A stretch of 64,000 bases of DNA from Microstegium vimineum (GCA_022036555.1 CM039131.1:39933923-39997922); one strand, 5' to 3'; shown: positions 23,859 through 36,654, counted from the stretch's first letter. Translations and numbers: made by a program. The notes: generated by a model from the letters alone, not told the origin.

Positions 23859-24111
23859 GTGTCTGTTTAGATCCTACCTCCTAAAGTTTAGTGACTAGAT
23901 TTTAGTTACTTTTATGACTAAATTGTCAAATAAACTGACTAAAAAAAACTAAAATGAATTAGTCCTATTAGTCACTCAGAAGGTGCTAAAAGAAACTAAA
24001 ATATAACTTAAACTACTTTAATGTAGTTTAGTCATTAGAATCAAACAGGGGTGACTAAACTTTACTCATTAATTTTAATAGCTAAATTTAGTCGTAGGAA
24101 ACCAAACAGAC
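23859..24111. mobile_element. Tourist-like MITE
   Basis: GTGTCTGTTTAGATCC on the left pairs with GGAAACCAAACAGAC on the right. TCTAA flanks both ends (23854-23858 and 24112-24116). Many TAGTTTAGT/ACTAAA motifs lie inside. No coding capacity. Confidence 0.7.
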
Positions 24112-24116
24112 TCTAA

Positions 24117-24574
24117 GGGTCTGTTTGGCCAACCAAAACGTTTCAGTTTCTGACCAGGATCAGCAGAATCCAAGCCAAACGGAGAAATACAGAAACGTTT
24201 CTAGATCGGAACGATTCTACATATTCTCACTTTTTAGCTTGTGCAAGAGAAACGACTTGGGGCTGGTTTCGTTGGTTTCCGATTCTCCTCTCTCACATGC
24301 ACTAGCAATCTGTTTTTTTTTGTACTTATCATTTTTAGTGCAACAAATTAGCAAGGGTTGCATTTAGATTATTCTTCATCCACAAAAAGTTATAGATTTT
24401 TTTGAAACATATTTTTATTTATATAATTTTTTTATGTAGTTTTAGAATCTGAATCTAGTCTACTAGCCAAACGATTCCACAAAAGTGTTTCTGATTCATC
24501 ACCTGAAACGTTTCTTAGGAGAATCTGGATCTGAAATGTTTCTATAAGAATCTGGATCCCTACCAAACGGACCT
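24117..24574. mobile_element. Second Tourist-like MITE, next to the first
   Basis: GGGTCTGTTTGGCC on the left and CCAAACGGACCT on the right form terminal inverted repeats flanked by TAA (24114-24116 and 24575-24577). The left flank is shared with the right flank of the previous MITE. A short frame of 80 residues inside is not credible as a gene. Confidence 0.6.
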
Positions 24575-25096
24575 TAAGTCTTGTTTGATGATGTTGGACG
24601 TACCTAAATCCATGTACGTTGGAATAGATTGGTTGAAAATCATGAAATGTAGTTCATGTTACCCTTCACTTCATCCAGTGGATTGATACGAATCTAATTA
24701 TATCTAAACAAATTCATATGATTTGCTCCCTTCATCTCAAATTAAGTAACTTTGAATAATTTTAAATAAAAATATTAATATTTTTGGTATACAATTAATG
24801 TTATTAGATAGATTATTAAATCTATTTTGATAATAAATTTATTTTAAAATATAAATAATGTATATATCTTCTATAAATCTAGTTAAATTTACGATATAAA
24901 ACTACCCCCGATCCGGCTATCCTCTCCGGATAACGTGGCTAGAGAATTTAGAAAGAAGTAAGATATTGTAGCTCTCAACTCACCCGTTCCATTCTCCGTG
25001 AAGCATGCATCCAAGAAGATCTCGGCGCTTGAGTTTCCACCTCTTATTTTAATTATTTTTTCAGAATCTCAGTGGGCTATCATGCCCTGAGACAGA
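24575..25096. other. AT-rich intergenic DNA with MITE remains
   Basis: CTCCCTTCATCTCAAATTAAG at 24726-24746 looks like the left end of another Stowaway element whose right end is worn. No gene was found. Confidence 0.4.
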
Positions 25097-25339
25097 GGCC
25101 CCCGTTTAGATGGAACTCAAAAACCAAAAAATTTCAAGATTCTCCGTCACATCGAATCTTGCGGCACATGCATGAAGTACTAAACGTAGACGAAAAAAAA
25201 AACTAATTACACAGATGATCGAGAAATTGCGAGACGAAACTTTCGAACCTAATTAATTCATAATTGAATAATTTTTACCAAATAACAACGAAAGTGCTAC
25301 AGTAGCCAAAAGCCAAAAAATTTTGGATCTAAACGCGCC
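25097..25339. mobile_element. Tourist/PIF-type MITE of a family common in panicoid grasses
   Basis: It starts GGCCCCCGTTTAGATGG and ends TTTTGGATCTAAACGCGCC, with the inner motifs TCACATCGAATCTTGCGG, ACACAGATGATCGAGAAATT and AAAGTGCTACAGTAGCC. This set is familiar from very abundant MITEs of sorghum, sugarcane and their relatives. A second, worn copy is at 31070-31287. Confidence 0.75.
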
Positions 25340-26539
25340 GAGAGTCGTGTGTCGTCCAACCCAGGCCGTCGCGTCGGCGATCAGCCTGATTTTCGCTTGC
25401 TTTCGGAGCAACGACAAAAGCATACTACCTCGCTCCTCGCCAGTCAGGAGTCGACAAGCTAGGCGAAGGGAGAAGCGATAAAAAATGATAAAATACTCGC
25501 ATCAGCAGAAGATGGGGCTCGATCCAGGCATCAAAGATCGGATGGGATCCTGGCATCACATCATGAGTTCATGACGGGGCGTACTACTATGATCAGATGT
25601 CACGCTCGCCCTTGCACAGTATCCGCCGCTCCTATGGTAGGCCAAGGACGCAAGGAACATTAGGCTGGAAACAGGTTATTTAATAAATTTTTAATGATAT
25701 AATAAAAACTAATGTTTCAGCTTTTAATTTTGAGAAAAATATAGCCCCGTCTAAAGAAAAGACCCTATAAGATATGTGCTGATCAAATCTCAAATTTAAC
25801 TAGTTTTATAAAAAATATTAGCAATATTTATATCACTAAATAAATTTATTATAAAAATACATCATATGAGTTATCTAATAATACTAATTATACATTATAA
25901 ATATTATTATTATATTATATATAATTGGTCAAAGTTAAAAATATTTAGCATCTCTAGAAGTATGTGTAAATGATATTCTCGGTGACATGGAGGAGTATAG
26001 TAAGTACTATATATATATATACTAATTAATATTTATGGTACAAAATTAATATTTAGTCTATTTTTATACTAAATTTATCATGAGATACTATTGTATGTAT
26101 TTTTTATAAATCTAATTAAACTTGTGAAAAAAATAACAGTTATTTAGGGATAAAGAAATTATTCAAAAAAAAATAGGGATAAAGAGAGCACTGCTCTAAT
26201 ACTAGCTGTAGCACTAGTATATACTACCGGGATTATGAACTCCAATTAATAATGCACTCAACTACTCTCGGCGTATTGCATGTAGGGGAATTTTTTTTTA
26301 CAAGGTGCATGTAGGGGATTGGTCAGACCGCTGCAGTCTGCAGACACCCGTTCTAGTTGAAGACTGCAGGGTTGCTGGTGCCAAGGTTCGAAGCAGGATG
26401 CCAAATTCCCAATTAAACATCATATATAGATACGCCCATACTAGGCCATAGCCTATAGGAGAAGCACCAACTGCACTCGTACAACAGTGCTCCTACTAGT
26501 CTACACTACCGCAGCTGCACAGTAGCGACACTAGAGGCA
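25340..26539. other. Intergenic, AT-rich, no gene seen
   Basis: The stretch includes AT-rich sequence with TATATATATATA near 26010 and fragments resembling Stowaway interiors (25740-26140). No coding or RNA gene could be supported. Confidence 0.4.
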
Positions 26540-27480
26540 TCATGATGAGAAATCTTGGGCGCTGGATTTTCTTCCGTCATCCTGGCCTGGCCGATACCTT
26601 TTTCTTTCCCAACGCAAAGTGCGCAGTGGAGCTAGCAGGGGGGGAAGGCAGTCGGGCAGCCGGCAGGGCTCGTCGGCCTCGGCTCGTCCTTTTGTCCCGG
26701 GCCGGCCTCCCAATCCCATCCCGGGGCTTGAGAGGGCTCGCCGGTTCGTGGACGGATACACACGCGCTGCCACGCAGGTGAAGCCGTGAAGGGGATCTCG
26801 GCGACCTTCCTGCGATCGTGTCACAAATGGAATAAACGTAGGCCTACCAGGCTACTACTAGGACCGAGTGACCGACGATGGACAACAGAAAGACAGAGAG
26901 AGACGGCGGCGTCACGTCTGGAAGTCTTTCCTGTGACCCCGGCGACAATACGTCAAACGATTCGGGGGTTCGGCTGCAGGAGCACTGGAGCTGGACTGCA
27001 CTTCACTGGACGTCCCAAGGCGCGGCCACGACGAGCCAGCCAGCCACGCGTGACCGGACCGGCCGGCGGATGCAACTGTGGCCGGGCGCGGGTAGGGCGG
27101 CACACGCGTGGACACCGCCGGGCACATGGGCATGGGCCGCTCGCGCCCGCCCGCCCGCCCGACCTGGATTTGACAATGCGTCGGTCGGTCGCGGCCGGCG
27201 CCTGGACCGTGCAGCCGCGGTGCCGAGGCGGAGGCGGGGACGGCCGGCCGGCCGGGACCCGGGACAGAGCCGTGGGCGTGTGTCGGGCAGTCGGCAGACG
27301 CCGTGTGCGTGCCTGTACTAGGAGGCCGGACTACTACTGTGGCATGCGTGCGGTCCGCTGCTTGCGTTTGTGTCCCCCAGCCGATGAATGATGATGCTGT
27401 TCCTGCCGCTGCCGCGCGACCGGTGGTGGGGGCGCCGAAAGCCTGCGACCGCGGACCGCCCACGGGCCACATCTATCTAT
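26540..27480. other. GC-rich block without a supportable gene
   Basis: The block is clearly richer in G+C than its surroundings, with open frames on both strands (for example 26786-27391 plus and 26912-27472 minus). None shows a recognisable domain, splice pattern or convincing codon bias, and long frames arise easily in such DNA. It could be a CpG-rich promoter, a lost gene or a non-coding transcript. Confidence 0.4.
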
Positions 27481-29040
27481 CTATCTATCACCGATATAGC
27501 AGTACAAAAGTGGATGCACGCACGGGGCCATTCCAAGGACAAAGAAACCGATCGAGGACGAGGTCGTGCGTGACGGCGGAGAGACCTGCATGCAGCGTCT
27601 CTTGCGGCAAAAACGCAAATGCCAATGTATTGAGTCGTGCGTGCATGCATTTCCTGGTAGTGGTAGACGACGGCGCACGATAATCTTCTGGCCGTATGTA
27701 GTGCCGTCCCGTAGATTGCCACGCCGAGCGAGAATGAGGAAACTGGAGACGGCGCTGCTGCCTCTCGGACGGGAAAAAAAAACATCCCTGTCCCTGATGA
27801 GCCCTGCTCGTGCTCGATCGGTGTCTCGCTCAGAGCCGATCGAATATACGTAACACGGTAGGAGTACTATCACAAAGGGCCAAATCACCATCATAGGAGA
27901 GAGATGGAGAGAAGGAGATGGGCGCGCGCCATGATAGACTGGCCTTTAGGCCGGCCGGTCGATCTTGAATAAACGAGCGGTGGAAGTGGAACCTGGAGCA
28001 AAGGCAATTTGGAGGCATTCGAATGGCTCACGATTCGCCTCGGAGATTGATTGTTATATTGAGAAAGACTATACACCGACCGAACAACTGTGTGTTTTAG
28101 GGACCGGTAATATATCAGGCGACACGATCCAGCCGATCAGTAGAGAGATTGGAGGAGAACATGAACATCATCCTTCTCTTGATCGATAGGCAGGCAGTTA
28201 GGCTTTTGGCTGTCGTTGCTACTACTATTCTTTTTTTTTCAGGGGCAGCCTTATTCTCAGCCCACGTCTCTTTCCTACAAGAGTGTACTGTATTGGTGTT
28301 TTACTAATGTTTTCTCTCGACGGATCCACAGTCCGTGCACTCTCTCTTTATTAACTTAAGAATACTCGTGAGTTTTTGTGGAAATCTCTCATGATCTGAA
28401 ATTAAATTAGACTATATTATATACTATGAAAGTATTTATTAATTATAGTAAATCTAAAAATATAAATATTATAACATGATTATATACAAAACTTTTCAAA
28501 TCAATAGTAGCTAGTTAAATATATAAATGTTTGAGTTAAAACAAAACTAATACGACGTCTAATAGACAATGGAGGGGACAATGATGCGCAAGTTTTTTGT
28601 GTATTCGAGAAAAAAAATAATTAAAGAGATAAACTAGTACAAACTTAATGTTAATGGGTAGGATAGTGTGGCACACTGATGCGGACAACAGTGTGTCTTA
28701 CTTGTTGACGCGAATATTATAATAGGTTGTGTTAATTAGTCGGCTGTAATTGCTTGTTATAGTGGACTACCGAGGTGTACACATCTTACATGTCAAGATA
28801 GAATAATAATGCTAGTGGAGATAAGGATTATAAGATGTCTAAATATAAATTAATTAGTGGGGCACCATATGAGAATATCAGATTGACTAGTTGTGTTTTC
28901 ATTTTTGTCGAGCATCCTAGTTCGTGCATGAATTGCTTCCGTTAGAACTCGATCAGATTGCTGTTCCCATCGGTGTAATGTAACGAGGAGCTCAAGTCAT
29001 CTTCAAACTTGAATCTCATTTTCTTGTACGCGTTCATCTT
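27481..29040. other. Intergenic, no gene seen
   Basis: Mixed composition, becoming AT-rich after 28350. The TCTA-type microsatellite at 27472-27488 is the only clear simple repeat. No coding or RNA gene could be supported. Confidence 0.4.
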
Positions 29041-29769
29041 TCCTCCTCTTGTGACCAGTTACGTTGATCTATGGAGGGGGCGCGCGAGAAGGCAAAGCAA
29101 ATAACAGGCAACTCCTGTTGGCGCCCTCGTCCGGACCAAACGGCGCCGGCACCCGGAAGCCGTGTCTACCTGAGCAATGATGATGAGCATTTGGCCGAGG
29201 GCAGCAAAGATGTCCAATGACTCTGAACGCAACGACTAGCCCAGGATAAAAACTGGCCCCCCGTTCGGCCAGGAATTGAAAAATACTCCGTAGCTCGTTG
29301 CACGCAACAACGACAGACGACACTGCTACCTGCTAGCTAGCTGCCTTTGGCTGTCCCCTACTGCTTTGCCACTAAAAAACTAGCACTCTTGCAGTCTTGC
29401 TGCCTTGCAGTTGCAGCTTACCCAGCTCGTAGTCTGCCTCTGTGGCTATGTAGCTGAAAACTCCCAGCTCGTCCACAGTACACTGCCTGTTTCACTTCCC
29501 CTCCGATGCACTCCCTGCTCCTTTCTAGGAACACGTTGGTACAGTACCATTGCAAATTTGCATCAACAAGGCGCCGACGACGGAACTGTAGTGCTGAGCT
29601 GCTCTTCTCTCCGTATCTCTTCCTTCATGATCATGGATCTGCAGCTCAATTACTCTGATCACAGTGCAATTCTGCACAACCTTGCGTTGGATTTGGGACC
29701 TGAAGATGAGGTGCAGTGGTGAATGAAAGGCAATCAAAGGACACTAGCAGGACAGACGGGCGCTGGGGC

Positions 29770-30720
29770 ACGCATATGCATGCATGCACAAGCTAAGCAA
29801 TGCAAGTGGCCCATAGTATGGCGAGGAGAGGGGAGCAAGGCATATGGCTGTTGGCCCTGAAGAAGAGGCTTTTTACAGCAGCTGCAATGATAACAAAATT
29901 CCCCTCTTTCTCTCTCTCTCTCTCTCCCCCTCCCTGCATCTGCCTCAGCAGTCAGCAGTCAGGCTCAGCACTCAGCACTCAGCGGCGGCTCGATCGATCG
30001 TGATCTGGAAACACACCAGTACAGTGTGAGTTGTGATGACCACGGCCAGGCCAGCCCAGGCCACCAGCGTGACACTATTATAGTGCTTCACTAGCAACGG
30101 CATGCTGCGAGCCTGCGATCCATGTACTGTATGCGTTTGGACTTTTGGTTGGTCATGCATGGCTGGCTCTCTGCCTGTCTATGCTGCATGCTCGATCAGC
30201 TAGCTCTTGGCAATGGCGTACTACTACGTGTTAGGCTTAGGCAGGCCCACCACTTCACCCCCACCCCCACCCCCCAATGAGATGAGAAGTTTTTTTCAAT
30301 CGGCGTATCATGCACCATGACCACATGTGCATGACCACTGCACGGAGCGCGCAGCCACTTGTTATAATTGCCGCTCCATGCACTGCAGGCATATGATTGG
30401 CACGGACACAACGCTAGCTGCGTGCGTGCATGCATGCACGGCTCAATATTTCCTCACTACTACTATAGCTTGTACATCATCGGGCATGCATGATTCTTTC
30501 TGTGTCGTGTCCACATGCATGGTTCTTTTTTTTTTTTCTCCCTTCTTTCTCCTGAGCTCATTTTCCAATCTAGCATGATTCCTCCTTACGAATTATAGGA
30601 ATAGTAACTGGCATATATGGACACCGTTGTGTCAGCGGTCACCGGTCAGATGTACCATACATAATGCACGTCCTGCTGCATGCATGCAAAGCATGCACGT
30701 CGTAGGAGTATGTTTATTGC
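29770..30720. promoter_or_regulatory. Cluster of CATGCA (RY-type) motifs
   Basis: CATGCA or its overlap CATGCATG recurs about a dozen times here (for example 29779-29788, 30154-30160, 30426-30437, around 30485, 30513 and 30675-30697). RY motifs are binding sites of B3 factors such as ABI3, FUS3 and LEC2. No gene was found next to the cluster, so a regulatory role is only a possibility. Confidence 0.3.
29905..29926. repeat. TC microsatellite
   Basis: An uninterrupted CT/TC run of about 20 bases, followed by a C-rich stretch and short CAGCAGT/CAGCACT repeats (29947-29983). Confidence 0.85.
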
Positions 30721-31069
30721 GTTTTAAGTACTCTGCCGGCCAATGAGCATTTGCAAGCACGTTTTCATCGTGTTTGTGCAGTATAAAGCTAGCTCTGTCG
30801 ACAGAGATAAGATATTACGCAGTACGAGTACTCCTAAAGACGAAGGTAGTTAGTGGAAAAGAGTACGGAGTACAATGTAACGCAGGCTAGCTTTACACAC
30901 ACATCGAGCTACTGTGTCCAAACTTCCTTGGTGGGAGTGGAACGAATGAATCCCGCCCCACAAATTATTGAGCAATTTGCAGGGAACAAAAGGTACGGTT
31001 ACTGCATTCTTGTACCCTGATCCATAGCACTTTCCTTGGTCCCATAAAGGAAGTCGTTATATATAATTT

Positions 31070-31287
31070 GTAGCAAAATTTTACTAGATTCTCTGTCACA
31101 TCGAATCTTTGGACGTATGCATGAAAAATTAAATATAGGTAAAAATATAACTAATTGCATAATTTATTTGTAATTTTTCAAATGAATCTTTTAAATCTAA
31201 TTACTCTATGATTAGATAATAATTATCAAATACAAACAAAATGCTATAGTACTTTACATCCAAATAATTTTGGATCTAAACAAGGCC
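31070..31287. mobile_element. Worn Tourist/PIF-type MITE, related to the one at 25097
   Basis: It shares TCTGTCACATCGAATCTTTG, the TGCATGAAAAATTAAATATAGG part and the right end TTTTGGATCTAAACAAGGCC. The left end is eroded. Confidence 0.65.
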
Positions 31288-31524
31288 AAGCAAAAAAACT
31301 AATTGGAGATGCTCCTTAAAAATACTAGCAAAATGCTACATGCTACAAGATCTTTCTTTGTGGGTGGAGGGAGCGTATGCTCCTCTCGTATCCTGCTGGG
31401 AAGAATCCGACTCACGTTGTCCTAAAAAAGTGCGACTCTAATTTAGAATTAGGCTCTTCTAAGTATTGTGTCCTAAAGGATCAGTGTCATATATATGGAT
31501 GATTGAAATAAGAGAAGAGTTTTA

Positions 31525-31820
31525 GGGGTTGTTTGACGGTGCTTCGTGGAGCAGATTCTAATGACAACCACTCCCTGATTGTCAAACACATTTTTAGCGA
31601 AAAGTGTCTCATTCTATGGAGTGATTCTATGAAATAAACTAAGAAGTCGAGAGCTGAAAATAGTAGTTCACCTGATTCTATGAAGTGATTCTCCATGATG
31701 ATTTTGAGAGTTTAGGCTAAAGAATCAAAGAGACTCATTTTCAGTCACAAAATCACTTCACAAGTGAATCAAAGAGTACAACTAAAGAATCAGGGAGCAT
31801 AACTCTACCAAATAGACCAT
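31525..31820. mobile_element. Possible MITE
   Basis: GGGGTTGTTTGACGGTGC on the left and CTACCAAATAGACC on the right are weakly complementary. The inside has repeated GATTCTATGAAGTGATTCT-like motifs and their complements. The borders are uncertain. Confidence 0.35.
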
Positions 31821-32218
31821 TAGTTTCTCGTTAAGCTTTTGAATCTCTCATAAGGCTGTGTATACCACCTTGTACCTTGCTAACATGTATCATACTACCT
31901 CTATCTCAAAAGAAATGCAACTCTAGATCTAAAAAGAAGTCAAATTGTCCTACCAAGTTTATAGAAAAAAATATAAATATTTATATATCCAAATAGGTTT
32001 ACTAAGAAAATATATTCTATAATTAATTTAACAATACTTATTCATCAAAATGTCACAACAGGGTTCAGATGCACTAGTGTACTTGTTCACATCATCCTTG
32101 TGACTCCAGAGAAAATACATTGCTATGTAGGATACATAGAGAAGCAATGAAGTTTAATTTAATAAACCAAATTATGAGACCGCTTATGGAATGTTGGGTA
32201 GCATGTTGTTCCATTTTA

Positions 32219-32326
32219 CTCCCGACGACGTCCCAAAATAGATGGCACTTTAATTTAGCTATGAAACTGCATAAATATTTGCCCATATTCGTAGCTAAAG
32301 TGCTATCTATTTTGGGATAGAGGGAG
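32219..32326. mobile_element. Stowaway-type MITE
   Basis: CTCCCGACGACGTCCCAAAA on the left and TTTTGGGATAGAGGGAG on the right, with ATAGATGGCACTTTA and TAAAGTGCTATCTAT as inner inverted repeats. TA flanks both ends (32217-32218 and 32327-32328). Confidence 0.85.
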
Positions 32327-32514
32327 TATATTGTATGTTTCTTTTTTCTTGGTAAACTACTCACCCACAAATTAAAGGGGGGACTCCTATAAAACAAATT
32401 AAAGGGTCTTGATGAAGTTACAATGACACAATTAACCTAAAAATTCTTCACCAATTCTTCTACTAGTTTATAATAACCATATACATAAAACCAAAAAATT
32501 ATTAAGGTATTGTT

Positions 32515-32663
32515 TGGTTACCCAAGATCCGAATAAAAAAAATCAAAATCCAAGAATAATCCTATCCATTCTAAGAGATTTTATCATACATGCACATAAC
32601 TCAATAAAGTACATCAGTTATTTTATCCACATGCTAACATTCTATTAGGATCCAAACGGGACC
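32515..32663. mobile_element. Possible small MITE
   Basis: GGTATTGTTTGGTTACCCAAGATCC on the left and GGATCCAAACGGGACC on the right are partly complementary. No clean target duplication was seen. Confidence 0.35.
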
Positions 32664-33089
32664 CGAACACCTAGGATCCTAGAAAGAATATAATTCTAAC
32701 ATATCAAGCAGAAATTGGCACACAAATGAAAAAAGTACTCCTTTTTTATTTGTCATATGTATTGATGGGACAAAAATAAACTACTGTAAACTCTACTAAT
32801 TTATTGCATCATACATGTATAGAACATAATTTTTTAGTATATCACACTAACTTATAAAGCTAAAGTTAACTTTTTTAGAACAATACATAGGCTGTAGAAT
32901 TATACTCTTTTCAGGACTGAAATGTTACATAAGTTCCATTTGGTAGAGCTCCCACCAGCTTTAGTTTCTCTAGAAGGTTTACTGTTCATTAGCTATTCAT
33001 ATAATTTTTTCTCTCCTCTTTTTCTTCTCTCATAGCCACTTGTTACAAATGACTCTTTGAGAGGAGTGAGACTTAACATGCTCCAATTG

Positions 33090-33470
33090 GCTCTGTTTGG
33101 TTGGGCTTTTGGCTTCTACTTTTGGCCCTAAAAGCTAGAAGCCCAACCAAGGAGGTTGCTTTTGGAAGCAATTTTTCTAGAAGCGGCTATATTTTCGTAT
33201 TATATTTTTTTAAAGTTGGTTTGACCTTGCTTCTAGCACTAGTACATAAATATTAACGGAGACGGTCATTTTTGCTTAATGGAGGCAGCCAAACACGACC
33301 GCCTCCAATGAAAGGCCTCGGTTAATGGAAATAAAAAAACAAAAAAAAAAGAAATCCATGGATAAGGCCACCGAGCCAAACCAGAGGCCCCGCGAGCCCA
33401 TCCACCGGATCGGCCGCCGCCGGATCCGGCATCCGGGATCCGCTGCCAGGACGCCTAGGGGGCGGGATGG
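33090..33470. other. Transposon fragments next to the Sirevirus, one end CACTA-like
   Basis: CACTAGTACATAAATA at 33237 followed by repeated GGAGACGG/GGAGGC/CCGCCTCC motifs resembles the end of a CACTA transposon. At 33090-33160, TTGGTTGGGCTTTTGGCTTC and its near-complement GAAGCCCAACCAA form a hairpin. No coding sequence was found. Confidence 0.3.
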
Positions 33471-33763
33471 TGAAAGGTCTAGATATGGCTAGAGGGGGGG
33501 GGGGCGAATAGCCTATTAAAAAAATTCTACAACAACACTTAGGCAAACTTGTTAGAATAAAACACGGCGAAAGCAAGTTTGCACTAGCACTACTAGGGTC
33601 AGCAAGCCACCTACCACACTTCTAGTTTCTAGCAAGATAAATCCTATGTTAGACACAAGAGCTAGAGAACTAGTGCTACAAGACTAAGCTACACAAGCTA
33701 AGCTAGAATCTCTACTTTGCAAGAATGTAAGAATGTAAGTGCAAAACTAGAGTTAGAAAGGTT

Positions 33764-36016
33764 TGAAAGGACCTTGATGTCGCCCAACAGGACTAGAGGG
33801 GGGGTGAATAGACCTGTTTAAAATAAACTTGCAAACTTTCTGTCAGCACAGGTCCGGCACTGTCGGCCTTGGGTTCGGCATTGCTGGGGTGCCCGACACT
33901 GTTGCTCTAAAACCCGACAGTGCTGGCCTCCAGGACAGAACTGAGCACAATTCAAAATGTATGACTGGAATGGAAATTGTGCTTGAATGAAAACCTTCCT
34001 AGAGGTGTAGGGAACCTCTAGCACCACTTGAAAGTGGTAGCAACACACCTACCAAGTAGATCGGGACCAAACCCTAGAAATCACCTTGAGGACAAATGTA
34101 AGTAAGGCAAACAACATAAATACAAGTGACACAAGATTTATCCCGTGGTTCAGCGTCGCCACCAAGGCTGGCCTAAGTCCACGTTGTTGAGGTTCGTCAC
34201 ACAAGGCTTAGGCTCGCCACACAAGGCTTGCCTTTCCCTCGTTCTCAAATCAAGAGTGAACTCTTGAAGTGAGGGGCGATTTACTAGCTGCAATGAATGG
34301 TTACAAACCTCCCGGGGTTGCCACACAAGTTGGCAAGCTCCACGGGCGACGCTCTAGCCGGCTAGGAGCAAGCTCCAAGAGTAACGAATGCAATCCACCG
34401 GCTTGAATGCGAACCAAGTGCTCTAGACAATGAAGAACAGTTTGGGCTGCTCTCTAATGGAGTTTGGAGGCTCAATCTCTCAAAGGATTGGAGAGGAATC
34501 AAAGAGAGAAGCTTGAGGGGCTCCAATGGGTTAGAGAGAGGAAGAGAGCTTTCTGTTTTTGCACTGGTGAAGGGAATGGTCGAGATGACCGTTGGGGGCA
34601 GCAGGAAAGGGAAATAAATACCCTCTGCTGTCCAACGGACACTTCAAGTCCCGGCACTGCTGCCCTACAGCCCGGCACTGCTGGACTCCCAGCACTGCTG
34701 CTCAGGGGAACAGCACCGCTGCGCTGCCCAAAAATGCTCCGAATGAAAAACTGTTTTGCAGGGAGACTGGGCATGGTATGAGAGGATGTTTGGTGGAATT
34801 TGAGCACTTGGTTGCACATTTAAGCATGCACATTGCATCCCCTTTGTAGTACGGCCTTTCCTAAACTCAAATTCAAAACATCAAATAAATTAAATGCCTT
34901 TGAGTCGGACATCGTATCCTTTGCAAATTGGGGCTGCATCATTGAATGCATTGTCCTCATTCTTGTAATACCTTGAGCATGTGTTTGCAATCATCATTAT
35001 CTCATCTCTTTGAGCAAACACACCTTAGAGCTTGTGACTTGAATATTTCCAACATATATGAATTCAGCCCATGCCTTCAAGTCACTTCCACTAATAAATT
35101 GATCCTCAACATAATATGACTCCTCATAGCTTGATTAGTACTTCGACTCAATGCAAGTACTCTCTTCTTCACCTTAGCCATAGTACCTCGGTCTCCTTGA
35201 CCTTCACCTTTGCTTAGTACCTCAAAGTTCTTTCCTTGCTATCTTGACCCTATCAAGCCATACTCAAGTCACACCATATTAAGCATCGATTGAAAACCCT
35301 TTCTACAATATTGTGATCCTTGCTTGATATATTGTAGATATGAATGTTGAGATCAATCAAGCTTTGATATATGAGACTACATATCAATATGGTCAAGCCA
35401 ATTGACAATTCCTTAGATCTTCCTGATTTTGGCTTGACACTCCTATCACTCACTTCAATCTCTGTCTTCACACTTCTAGCTTGATCATATAAATGCAATG
35501 TGATTTTTCAAATCTTTGTCCATACAAGCAAACCAAAGTAGAGACCATATTATATCCAATACACATTGTCTCCTTTGTCATTTGACCTTTGCTTGGTGTT
35601 TTCTCACTAATGCACTATTGATTCATTATTCAATCCTTGATCAACACTAGTCCACTATCCAACTCTTCTTGTTCATGTAAAGCAAGCCAATATAGAGACC
35701 AATCCATAGCTATCAACTCATGTCTCATTTGCCATTTACCAAACATGCTTGCTTTCACATGATACTATGATATCCCACAACATAGAGGCCATTTCATTGA
35801 TTCCAATTGCATTGTTGTCTTTTGCTTGACTTAGATTATTCCCATGATCTTCCAATACAACTATACACAATTTGACCTTCATCTCAACACTTTGTGGAAT
35901 ACCATCAAGTTTGCTTTTCTTGTTTAACCTTTGATACACTTAGCAAACTTGTTAGACCTTTAATTGTGTTGTCACTCAATTTACCAAAACCCACTAAAGG
36001 GCTAGATGCACTTTCA
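33764..36016 (-). mobile_element. Solo LTR of a second copia-type family
   Basis: On the plus strand it runs from TGAAAGGACCTTGATGTCGC to GCTAGATGCACTTTCA, so the ends are perfect short inverted repeats (TGAAAG/CTTTCA). AGGTT lies on both sides (33759-33763 and 36017-36021). No internal element sequence is present, as expected after recombination between two LTRs. On the minus strand TATTTATTTC at 34611-34620 may be its TATA box. Two groups of CGGCACTGCTG-like repeats are at 33847-33930 and 34650-34725. Confidence 0.88.
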
Positions 36017-36654
36017 AGGTTATACCGCCGCGAAGAGAATGCCAATGAGATAACCAATCAATCACAATATGAATCCTCGGTAGAGAGACAATAAGACACA
36101 ATATTTTTTACCGAGGTTCACTTGTTTGCCAACAAGATACTCCTCGTTGTAGCGATTCACCTACTTGGAGGTTCACGCGCTAATTGGCATCACACGCCAA
36201 ATTCGTCATCGGGTGTCGCAAAACCAACACAAGATAGGGATCCACAAGCTACGAGCAATCCACTAGAGATACCTTTCGTGAACTCCCGCGGGGAAGGTTC
36301 AAGAACCCCTCACAATCCACCGATCGGAGCCGGAGACAATCACCTTCCTCCGCTCAACGATCCTCGTCGCTCCAAGCCGTCTAGGAGGTGGCAACCTCCA
36401 AGAATAACAAGAGCTTCCGCGAAGACGACGATCACCAAGTTCCACTAGTATGCAATCAAAGAGCAATGCACTTGGATTCACTTAATCTCTCATGAATATG
36501 TCAATTATGTCAAGAGGATGAGTGGGTGGAGCAATCTCAAGCAAGCACAAGTGTATGAGTGAAGTGAGAGTGCAAGAGAGTGCCCCTTGGGCCGGCCAAA
36601 CACACATATATAGCCCTCTCACAAAGACTAGACGTTTAGCCCCCAAAACTCACT

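Noticed and set aside
24125..24367. 80-residue open frame
   Set aside because: Lies inside a Tourist-like MITE and contains one of its terminal parts.
26786..27391. 201-residue open frame, plus strand
   Set aside because: Rich in Arg, Gly and Pro, typical of a chance frame in GC-rich DNA; competing frames on both strands; no domain.
29405..29722. 105-residue open frame, plus strand
   Set aside because: No recognisable domain, no splice or promoter support, and the composition changes along the frame.
30436..30447. GCACGGCTCAAT, a 12-base match to the complement of miR171
   Set aside because: The match stops after 12 bases and no opposite arm able to form a miR171 hairpin was found nearby; such a match is expected by chance.
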